A stretch of 37,258 nt of DNA. Source: a virus. A program made the position numbers and the translations under genes. Positions 1 through 6,688 of the stretch are shown here, piece after piece. Each line of letters starts with the position of its first letter. The first letter of the stretch is position 1. The stretch covers positions 1 through 37,258 of IMG/VR virus record IMGVR_UViG_3300024054_000541; one strand, 5' to 3'. The notes below the pieces were generated by a model. That model searched no databases. It had not been told where the DNA came from and worked only from the letters and a program-made list of their open reading frames with translations.

Positions 1-909
1 TCACGTGGCTTGCCGCTGGCCTACGCCCCAAGTCCCGATACCGATCTGTTGCGTCAGTGTTTCCACCACAGCGCGCCACAAGCCGCCGAATCCGTCGGCA
101 GCCTCTTCGAAATTGGCCATGGCCTCTTCGGCGGCGGCCTTCGAAAAAAACAGCCCGGCCACAGCCGACCCGCTTCCGCTCATCACGGCCCCTGCCGCTC
201 CAAGCTCAAGCAGACGCGATTTCAGCTCGCCGATAACCGGAAACCGGGCGATTACCACAGCCTCGAAGTCGTTATGAAGCACTTCCGGCATCCGGCCTGC
301 CGCAAGATCGGCGATGCCAAAGCAGGATAGTTTATAATCAGTACCCGTATTTGTCAAATCAAGGTTTTGGTAGGCCCACGCCGTCGGCACGCCGCATTCC
401 GGCTTTACAAGAAGCAGATGCAGCGGCTCCGGCGGCACGAACGGCTTCACCACTTCTCCGCGTCCGCCCACGCGGGCGGCCGGGCCGTGGATGAAAAACG
501 GCACGTCGGAGCCGAGGCGCTCGGCCAGTTTGTGCAGCCTGCCTGCGGAAAGGCCGAGCCGCCAGAATTCGTTCAACGACTTGAGCGTCGCCGCCGCGTC
601 GGAGCTTCCGCCGCCAAGCCCCGCGCCCGCCGGTATTTTTTTCTCCAGCAGTATGCGCGCACCGGCATCAACGCCGGCTTCCGCGCGAAGCAACTTCGCC
701 GCGCGAACCACAAGATTGCTTTCGGGCGGGCCGATGTCGCGGCTGTCGCATTCGAATTCCAGCCTTTCGCACGGCTCGATGGTCAGCGTGTCGAACAGGC
801 TCACCTGATGGAAGACCGACTCGATCTCGTGATAGCCGTCTGGCCTTTTGCCAAGAACCCTGAGGCAGAGATTCACCTTTGCCGGCGCATGGATGCGAAT
901 CGGCTGCAT
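1..909 (-). CDS. ispE: 4-diphosphocytidyl-2-C-methyl-D-erythritol kinase (IspE)
   Basis: This cytoplasmic GHMP kinase phosphorylates the 2-hydroxyl of CDP-methylerythritol with ATP in the MEP pathway to isoprenoid precursors. The 302-residue product has the usual family length. The N-terminus contains PAKVNL with the expected active-site Lys at residue 11. The glycine/serine-rich ATP loop PAGAGLGGGSSDAAA lies at about 93-107, and GSDVPFF at 133-139 supplies the catalytic Asp135. The stop codon occupies the first three bases of the window, so the gene is complete. It starts 12 bases after the TPR lipoprotein gene and is probably cotranscribed with it. It is a host housekeeping gene lying outside the prophage. 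No strong Shine-Dalgarno is visible, consistent with translation following the upstream gene. Confidence 0.96.
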   Translation of the reverse strand: MQPIRIHAPAKVNLCLRVLGKRPDGYHEIESVFHQVSLFDTLTIEPCERLEFECDSRDIGPPESNLVVRAAKLLRAEAGVDAGARILLEKKIPAGAGLGGGSSDAAATLKSLNEFWRLGLSAGRLHKLAERLGSDVPFFIHGPAARVGGRGEVVKPFVPPEPLHLLLVKPECGVPTAWAYQNLDLTNTGTDYKLSCFGIADLAAGRMPEVLHNDFEAVVIARFPVIGELKSRLLELGAAGAVMSGSGSAVAGLFFSKAAAEEAMANFEEAADGFGGLWRAVVETLTQQIGIGTWGVGQRQAT

Positions 910-921
910 TTTAACGGAAGG

Positions 922-2643
922 TTACGGCTTTGTCGGCCTGTCGGCAAGCTTGTCGTTCAACTGGCGGACAAGCTCCGGATTGTGCTTGACAAGCTCCAGA
1001 GAGTGACGCCACGCCGCGCGCGCTTCTTCCGGCATGTTGTTTTTCAGGTAAATATCGCCCAGGTGGTCGTACATCACCGGATCGTCTTTCACGTTCCGGG
1101 CCGCCTTCAACTGTTCGGCAAGCGCCTCCGCGTATCTCCCAAGCTTGTAAAGCGCCCATGCAAGGCTGTCCCTGATGTATCCGCTGTCGGGCTTGAGCGA
1201 AACAGCCTTTTGAATGAGGGCGAGCGCCTCGTCAAGGTTCATACCGCGTTCGGCCAGGCTGTATCCGAGATAGTTGAGCGCCTCCGGATGATCGGGGTTT
1301 TCCGAGAGGGTTTCGCGGAGAAGCCGCACCATCTCGTCGAACGAACCGAGCTTTTCCTCAACCACCGCGAGGTTGAAAAGAAAGTCGTCGCGGTGCGCCG
1401 TTGTAATCGACAGCCCGGCCTCAAGCTCTGTCTTCGCCTCGTCGTAGCGCTTGGCCTCAAGCAGCGCGCTACCCAGGTAGAGATAGACTTCCGGAGCTTC
1501 CCTGTTGAATTCGAGCGCCTCGCGGAATGTTTTTATCGCGTCGTCCAGCCTGCCGGTCTTGCCGTATATATAGCCGAGTTGGATGTACGCTCGAACCTCG
1601 TAGGGGGTCCGGTTGATAACCTTCCTGTAAACCTCGACAGCCTCGTCATACCGCTTCAACTCCTGTAGCGACACTCCCAGATAGTAGAGCGCGGCGGCAT
1701 CCTCCGGCGCGATCTCCAGCGTGCGGTTAAATTCGCCCACGGCATCTTCCAGCCGCTTGTTCTCAAGATGGAGAATTGCTATCCGGAAATGAAGCTCTGC
1801 GTTGCCCGGATCGGCATCGCTCATTTTCTTGTACTGCTCGATAGCCTCCGCGTACGACTGCTTGCGCACAAGCGCGGCGGCAAGACGCTCGCGCACGCGG
1901 ATGTTGTCGGGGCTGGCCTTGAGCGCCGCGCCGTAGTAAGACGCGGCCTTTTCCCAGTTCTCCTCGGTTTCGCTGATTATTCCAAGGTTCACAAGAGCCT
2001 GATCGAAATTGGGTTTCAGCTCCAGCATCCGCTCGAAGTAAGGCTTCGCCTTCAGGTAATCGCCCTTTTCCAAATAGAGATTGCCGAGGTAGTAGACCGC
2101 CATGAAGCCTTCCGGCTGCATGGCTTGAAGCCGTTTGAACGCCTTTGCCGCCTCGTCGTACTCTTTCGAAAGCATAAGCAGCACGCCAAGCTGCATCAGC
2201 GCATCGGCGTTTTTGGGGGATATTTCCGTTATTCTTTTATATGCGGCCGCCGCTTCCTCTTTCCGGTTGGCCGCCTTGCGGCATTCCGCAAGAAGCATCA
2301 GCGCGTTTATGTCGTCCGGATAACGGATCAGCAGTTTCTCGGCAACGCCCGCCGCCTCGTCCGGCGAGCCGGAGCGAAGAAGCGCGCGCCCAAGTTGAAC
2401 CGGAAGATAGGCCGATTCCGGGTCGAGCCCGATCGCCTTTCTGTAATGGTTGACAGCCTCCCCGATTTCGCCCTTCAACTCCTGATTGTACCCGGCCATG
2501 AAATGATACGCAGCGTCATTATTAAATGAAGGAGCGTCAGCGGCCGGTCTTACGCCTGTGTTTGCAGAAGCGCAGGCCGAAACTGACAGCCAGAGCAGGA
2601 GGGCAACAGACGCATTAAGGCCGGCGGATATCGGAAATTTCAT
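922..2643 (-). CDS. TPR-repeat lipoprotein
   Basis: The product is a 573-residue protein made almost entirely of tetratricopeptide repeats, a helical scaffold for protein-protein contacts. I place the start at the ATG at 2643 and not the TTG at 2679. From there the protein begins with a Lys, a hydrophobic stretch and a lipobox, VSAC, near residue 24, so it should be a lipid-anchored envelope protein. At least a dozen 34-residue repeats follow, with the typical A..YY.LG...... pattern, for example AVYYLGNLYLEKGDY and EALNYLGYSLAERG. The partner and exact role cannot be read from the sequence. It lies directly upstream of ispE in the same direction. Its promoter region faces the prophage right end, so phage insertion may have altered its upstream sequence. 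Confidence 0.88.
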   Translation of the reverse strand: MKFPISAGLNASVALLLWLSVSACASANTGVRPAADAPSFNNDAAYHFMAGYNQELKGEIGEAVNHYRKAIGLDPESAYLPVQLGRALLRSGSPDEAAGVAEKLLIRYPDDINALMLLAECRKAANRKEEAAAAYKRITEISPKNADALMQLGVLLMLSKEYDEAAKAFKRLQAMQPEGFMAVYYLGNLYLEKGDYLKAKPYFERMLELKPNFDQALVNLGIISETEENWEKAASYYGAALKASPDNIRVRERLAAALVRKQSYAEAIEQYKKMSDADPGNAELHFRIAILHLENKRLEDAVGEFNRTLEIAPEDAAALYYLGVSLQELKRYDEAVEVYRKVINRTPYEVRAYIQLGYIYGKTGRLDDAIKTFREALEFNREAPEVYLYLGSALLEAKRYDEAKTELEAGLSITTAHRDDFLFNLAVVEEKLGSFDEMVRLLRETLSENPDHPEALNYLGYSLAERGMNLDEALALIQKAVSLKPDSGYIRDSLAWALYKLGRYAEALAEQLKAARNVKDDPVMYDHLGDIYLKNNMPEEARAAWRHSLELVKHNPELVRQLNDKLADRPTKP

Positions 2644-2704
2644 ACGGCAATTAAAACACAGCAGCCGGCGGCATGACAAGAAATATGCGCTGGATTAATT
2701 GACA

Positions 2705-2735
2705 CCCGCCGCAGGAGCGGCCATCGGGCGGCGGG
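2705..2735. repeat. Inverted repeat in the TPR-gene upstream region
   Basis: Arms cccgccgc (2705-2712) and gcggcggg (2728-2735) form an 8-bp GC-only stem between the TPR gene start and the phage end. There is no T-run on either side, so it is not a convincing terminator. The rest of 2644-2758 shows no gene and only a weak promoter-like TTGTCA / TTTAAT pair reading toward the TPR gene. Confidence 0.4.
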
Positions 2736-2758
2736 CCGGAGCGGAGAGATATGGGGGT

Positions 2759-2802
2759 TGTACACGCATGCGATAATTTCGGAGTGCGGATGCGATAATA
2801 GC
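2759..2802 (+). repeat. Prophage right end with two 22-bp transposase-site candidates
   Basis: Two successive 22-bp blocks (2759-2780 and 2781-2802) share CGNATGCGATAAT in the same register, 12 of 13 bases identical at 2765-2777 and 2787-2799. The first block begins with TG, the dinucleotide that starts Mu-type ends. MuA recognises 22-bp sites arranged in tandem at the Mu right end, so these look like R1 and R2. They lie outside the last phage gene, as expected. Binding itself is inferred. Confidence 0.6.
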
Positions 2803-2850
2803 GTTTAAAAAACGCTTTGACTATATTAAATCCGGTTTGACGCCCATGCG

Positions 2851-3621
2851 CTACCAGTTCCGGATTAGCAGTTCTCTTGCCTTGGCCGCCTTGCCGCTCC
2901 GGTTATTCAGCGAATATGTCAGGGTCACCTCCGTCATGGTGAAGCGGGTGAAAATCCGGCGCATGTCGGGATGGTCGTTAATACTAAGGATAGCCTTCCC
3001 CTTCATCCCCGCCATAAGCGCCGCCAGCCGGTCATACTGCTCAATCTTAAACGCCACGCCGTAGCCTTCCGTCTGCCAGTATGGCGGATCGAGGTAAAAC
3101 AACGTGTGTTCCCGGTCATATCGAGTTACACAGTCATCCCACGGCAGGTGTTCGATTATACATCTGACCAGTCGTAGGTGGATTGCGCTCAATTCTTCCT
3201 CTATCCTCAGTAGGTTAAGGCGAGGCGAACTGGTGGTTGCATATCCAAACGTCCGACCTTCAAGCCGTGCGCCGAAACTCAGCTTCTGTAGATAGTAGAA
3301 ACGGGCGGCCCTTTGGATGTCGGTTAGCGTTTCCGGCGGTGTATCGTTTAGCCATTCGAACATCTTGCGACTTGCCAGCGACCATCTGAATTGCCGGATA
3401 AATTCTTCCAGATGATACTGTAGCACCCTATAGAGAGTTACCAATTCACGATTAATATCGTTCAGTACCTCGACTTTGGCTGGTTGCGGACGCATAAACA
3501 GTAGCGCCGCGCTGCCGCAGAACGGTTCGACGTAACATGAGTGCTCCGGGAATATTGGCAGGATGTGTTTTGCCAGACGGCGTTTGCCGCCCATCCACGG
3601 CAAGCATGGTTTAATAATCAT
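2851..3621 (-). CDS. DNA adenine-N6 methyltransferase, Dam/D12 class
   Basis: This 256-residue enzyme should transfer a methyl group from S-adenosylmethionine to adenine N6 in DNA. Visible motifs are WMGGKRRL near residues 9-16, the SAM-binding motif EPFCGSAAL at 32-40 and the catalytic DPPY at 178-181, in the order of the D12 (Dam) family. It is the last phage gene before the right end, the place where Mu carries its mom modification gene. A role in protecting phage DNA from host restriction is therefore likely. The recognition sequence cannot be read from the protein, so GATC is only a guess. The gene overlaps a small upstream open reading frame through ATGA. Length and motifs indicate an intact enzyme. 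Confidence 0.93.
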   Translation of the reverse strand: MIIKPCLPWMGGKRRLAKHILPIFPEHSCYVEPFCGSAALLFMRPQPAKVEVLNDINRELVTLYRVLQYHLEEFIRQFRWSLASRKMFEWLNDTPPETLTDIQRAARFYYLQKLSFGARLEGRTFGYATTSSPRLNLLRIEEELSAIHLRLVRCIIEHLPWDDCVTRYDREHTLFYLDPPYWQTEGYGVAFKIEQYDRLAALMAGMKGKAILSINDHPDMRRIFTRFTMTEVTLTYSLNNRSGKAAKARELLIRNW

Positions 3622-3758
3622 TTGCGAGCCTCCATTATTTTATGATAGGCTCCCGTGCCGCGCGCGGCGAGGGAAGCCTTGGCTGGGCTCACAGGTAAGG
3701 CTGTGTGTCTGGCGGCCGGGCCGTGTTCCCGCACGATCCGGCCGCTTCCCTTTATCAT
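3618..3758 (-). CDS. Small hypothetical protein overlapping the methylase start
   Basis: This is a 46-codon open reading frame starting with ATG at 3758. Its stop overlaps the methylase start as ATGA, a common sign of translational coupling. The product is basic (MIKGSGRIVREHG...) with no motif I recognise. A GGCGGAA sequence lies upstream but spacing is long. A second short frame overlaps the same stretch, so the call is tentative. It occupies the position of Com, the translational regulator of Mom in Mu, but lacks the cysteine motif of Com. The remaining bases 3759-3807 show nothing else. Confidence 0.35.
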   Translation of the reverse strand: MIKGSGRIVREHGPAARHTALPVSPAKASLAARGTGAYHKIMEARK

Positions 3759-3807
3759 TCAGTGTTCCGCCCTTACGGGCAGTCATCCTCCATATCGTTT
3801 TCCCCGG

Positions 3808-4230
3808 TCATACCGCAGTGATTTTAAGCTGGTTACTGGTTATGCCGAGGTCGCTCCAGTTGGCCACGTCCTGCGCGCCTTCGTTCACACGTACCCACAC
3901 GCTCAGGGCGTTGGCGGAACCGCCAAGCACTTGCGTGCCGATGTTTAGGCTCTGTCCGGCAGCTCCGAGACCGCCTTGCGCCGCCGCCAGCTTCATCACT
4001 GTGGCAGCATGGCCGTTGCCGGGGTTGGAGTCGGTCACGGTCAGCGTGATTTGATCCGTGCCGGGGTTGCTTGCCGCCTGGGCCTTTTTAGTGCCGTCGG
4101 CGCTACCGAAGTAGAGATGCACGTCCACGTTGCCGGTGGAGCCGTCGGCGTTGTGTTCGGTGGTTAGTTCCGTGCCGGTTGTTACCGGCTGTGTCAGGTT
4201 TGCGTCGTAGAATAGTGCGAATGTGCTCAT
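3808..4230 (-). CDS. Phage structural protein, probable tail-tip/fibre accessory
   Basis: This 140-residue protein of unknown family is rich in Thr, Ser, Asn and Gly and poor in charged residues, as is usual for beta-structured virion proteins. It has no signal peptide or membrane segment. It is the last gene of the tail module, after the fibre-like protein and a 93-residue protein, and before the methylase. Its position suggests a fibre-associated or capping protein, but this is inference from context only. The start ATG at 4230 is preceded by an AAAAGGAGAC Shine-Dalgarno. Confidence 0.65.
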   Translation of the reverse strand: MSTFALFYDANLTQPVTTGTELTTEHNADGSTGNVDVHLYFGSADGTKKAQAASNPGTDQITLTVTDSNPGNGHAATVMKLAAAQGGLGAAGQSLNIGTQVLGGSANALSVWVRVNEGAQDVANWSDLGITSNQLKITAV

Positions 4231-4245
4231 GTTTCAAGTCTCCTT

Positions 4246-4527
4246 TTATGTAAATAATTCGTGTACTGCCAATGTGAAGGGTTCGCCCGGCCCCGAAAAT
4301 CCGCCGATAGCGAGGTGCGGCTGAATCAGATATCTACCGTCCTGATCGAGGTCGCCGGGCTGCGTGACATACCGCAGGCTCCGCGTTCCGGATACCGACG
4401 CCTGCCACCGCGCTTCCGTGCCGTCCGGCATCCTTACCTGTAAGACCGTGCCGGTTGCGCCGGTCATGTCCTCGCCCATGTCCACGACAATCTCGACGCC
4501 GGTTGCGCCCGTGTAAATTTTCGCCAT
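4246..4527 (-). CDS. Small phage protein downstream of the fibre gene
   Basis: The product has 93 residues and begins MAKIYTGATGVEI. I chose the ATG at 4527 because it lies right at the stop of the fibre gene (TGA 4529-4531), giving tight coupling; a longer upstream frame would overlap coding sequence. The protein looks like a single beta-rich domain: motifs such as VLQVRMPDGTEARW and RSLRYVTQPGDLDQDG alternate short strands and turns, resembling Ig-like or carbohydrate-binding folds of tail accessory proteins. No family is recognised with confidence. It may decorate or chaperone the fibre. Confidence 0.7.
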   Translation of the reverse strand: MAKIYTGATGVEIVVDMGEDMTGATGTVLQVRMPDGTEARWQASVSGTRSLRYVTQPGDLDQDGRYLIQPHLAIGGFSGPGEPFTLAVHELFT

Positions 4528-4528
4528 A

Positions 4529-6688
4529 TCAGCCCTCCAGATCGATCTTTGACGTAAACATGGCCTGCCGCGCGATACCCGATCTTCGCGCGATAACATG
4601 CGGCGCGGCGGAACTGAACAGCGCCATGCGGCCAAGGCGCGACGTCGCCCGGAATGTCACTCGCCGTATCTGGTTGACCACCCGCTGAACTGACGGTGAT
4701 AACGGCGTTTCGATGCCGTAGGCGCTCTGCGCTGCGGGCGCGGCTGCCGCCGTGACGGCGAATAGGCGCTGCATTGCCGTGGCCTGCGCGGGTGTCTCGA
4801 TGGTAAAGACGCGGACGGCCACAGACGATGCGGACGCGCCGGTGGCGAAGATGCTGGAAATTATCGGGCTGGCCGCCTGTTCTACGGCATACACGCGCTG
4901 CTTCGCGGGCGACGCGGACACGCCGGTTTTAAACAGGCTTTGAAGCGTTGGGCCTGACGGCGTCTCACGAGTATATAAATATTGTACGAAAGGGGCGGAC
5001 GGCTGCTCCGCCGAATGCACGCGCTGGACGGTGGACGCCGACGGGATTTCGAGCGTGTACGAGCCGCCGGTGGCCCAGACTACCGACGTGAGAGAGTAGG
5101 GCGACGCAGACCCCTCGTTCCAGACGATCAGGTGGTTGTTGGCCCCGTCGGCGTCGCTCACTGCGATCGCGCCCTGAATGACGTTCGCGCTGGCCTTGAT
5201 TAAGACCTCCGCGCCCCATGCCGCGCCGTCGAACTCGCGTCCATAAAGTTTGTTATCGCCCTTGTCGTAGACGATGAAGAGAGTATTGCCGTTTACGCCT
5301 ATGCCCAGGCGCGCGTGCGAGGTCAGCCCTGTGATACCGGAGGATATTAATATGGTATCGAACGGGGCTGTGCCGGAGCGTTTGTAATGCCTGATAGCGC
5401 CGGTTGAGCCGGTAATGATAACTGTGTGAACTGCCCCGGACGACGTGGCCTTGGTGCATACCTGTTTCTGCCCGTTGACATACGACGTCACTGCAACAAT
5501 CGACGACCACGCTCCCCATGACGATGTCGCGTTTGTCCAGTGCCGAGACGCCAGCGCCGGTTCAGCTGTGCCGGAGCTGTTGCCGCGCCATAGGGTTTCC
5601 AGCATATCTCCAGGTGCGTCGGGGATTGCTATCAGGTCTCCGGGATACGATCCGCTCCAGCCGCTCGGCGCGTTCTGGTTAAAGGTCACCCATGTTCCCT
5701 GCCCGTCGGTCTGGGTGTTGCGCCAGACGTAGATGTCATGAGCCTTGAGCTTCATCCACGGCATCCCTGTGCTGTCTACGCCAACGACCACTCGCCCGGC
5801 GGCGCTGGGTGACGGCGAGACATCCGCGCCCTTGGTTGTAGAGCCGTCAGCGTTCAGCGTAATCTGCCGGTATCGAGCCGTGGTATTGGCTGCCGCGCCG
5901 GCCACGTGCAGCGTGTTTCCAGACAACATCGTATCGTGCAGTGTTGTCGTGGCCGATGCGAAAATCTGGCCATCGAGCGTCCACGTAATACCGTCGGAGG
6001 ATTTATACAGCACACCGCCCGTGCCGTTGTTGGCAGCGCACCACCACCAACCGTTGCAATAGTACGCGCCCCTGGTCTGGCTATGGGCGATGGCGTCAAT
6101 AGTTGTTGTCGTGCTGACTGTCGGGTCGATTATCACGGGGTACGCGGCGTCGTCCCACCAGGACGGATCGGCAAGCTCCAGAGTGATAGTGGATGCCTCG
6201 CCGTCCCATGCGGCGGCTACAGGGGCTGTTCGCCCGGATGCGTCGGAGGCTGCCAGATTGCCGATAGTGAATAACAGCGTGCCGTCATCGAGGCTGTGAA
6301 AGTCGATTCCGTTTCTGCCGTTCTGCCTGGCGTCAACGCCGGTTAACGAAACCTCAAAAACCGCCGCCCGCTGCGGGACAGGACGGTAGATAACAATATT
6401 TTCTTTTACCGTGTTGCCGTCGATCTCAATGGTTATGTCAACCGCCGGGCCGAGGTATAACAGCGCCGCTGCTCCATCGACCGCGTCGATTGCCGGCGCT
6501 TTCGCGTCGCGCAGCACCCATTCGGCGTAATGGCTGCTGTCGGAGCCTATGCGGCAGTACGGCAGACCGTCCGACTGCCGTACCAGACTGGCGTGAATCA
6601 GTCCGTTATCGGCGGCGTGAATGAAACCGCCTGATGCAGGGTAAAAAGTGTTGTCGATGGCTATACGGCTGATTATCGCCACGCTCAA
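4529..6688 (-). CDS. Tail fibre / receptor-binding protein with propeller-like region and repeat stalk
   Basis: This 719-residue protein shows three visible regions. Residues 1-200 contain Gly/Asp-rich strands and a YPVIIDPTVS motif known from surface and RHS-like proteins. Residues 200-550 are rich in Trp, Gly and Ser with an Asp-box-like SSDGITW near 230, suggesting a sialidase-type beta-propeller. Residues 556-668 are eight 14-15-residue repeats of the form RVFxxExxxxPxxQ. A short basic tail follows (about 669-719). It overlaps the preceding 797-residue gene by 4 bases (ATGA) and lies at the distal end of the tail operon. Function as the host-recognition fibre is inferred from position and composition. 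A carbohydrate-cleaving activity is possible, but no catalytic residues are assigned. Confidence 0.75.
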   Translation of the reverse strand: MSVAIISRIAIDNTFYPASGGFIHAADNGLIHASLVRQSDGLPYCRIGSDSSHYAEWVLRDAKAPAIDAVDGAAALLYLGPAVDITIEIDGNTVKENIVIYRPVPQRAAVFEVSLTGVDARQNGRNGIDFHSLDDGTLLFTIGNLAASDASGRTAPVAAAWDGEASTITLELADPSWWDDAAYPVIIDPTVSTTTTIDAIAHSQTRGAYYCNGWWWCAANNGTGGVLYKSSDGITWTLDGQIFASATTTLHDTMLSGNTLHVAGAAANTTARYRQITLNADGSTTKGADVSPSPSAAGRVVVGVDSTGMPWMKLKAHDIYVWRNTQTDGQGTWVTFNQNAPSGWSGSYPGDLIAIPDAPGDMLETLWRGNSSGTAEPALASRHWTNATSSWGAWSSIVAVTSYVNGQKQVCTKATSSGAVHTVIITGSTGAIRHYKRSGTAPFDTILISSGITGLTSHARLGIGVNGNTLFIVYDKGDNKLYGREFDGAAWGAEVLIKASANVIQGAIAVSDADGANNHLIVWNEGSASPYSLTSVVWATGGSYTLEIPSASTVQRVHSAEQPSAPFVQYLYTRETPSGPTLQSLFKTGVSASPAKQRVYAVEQAASPIISSIFATGASASSVAVRVFTIETPAQATAMQRLFAVTAAAAPAAQSAYGIETPLSPSVQRVVNQIRRVTFRATSRLGRMALFSSAAPHVIARRSGIARQAMFTSKIDLEG
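4685..5023 (-). repeat. 14-residue tandem repeats in the tail fibre
   Basis: This segment encodes eight units of 14 residues (one of 15), starting RVHSAEQPSAPFVQ and ending SAYGIETPLSPSVQ. Consensus is R/S-hydrophobic-aromatic-x-x-E/G-x-x-x-x-P-x-x-Q. Units are degenerate at DNA level, so this is an old, selected repeat and not recent slippage. Confidence 0.8.

Noticed and set aside
367-1668. 433-residue plus-strand frame opposite ispE and the TPR gene
   Set aside because: Shadow of two clear minus-strand genes; Arg/His/Val-rich composition typical of antisense frames in GC-rich DNA.
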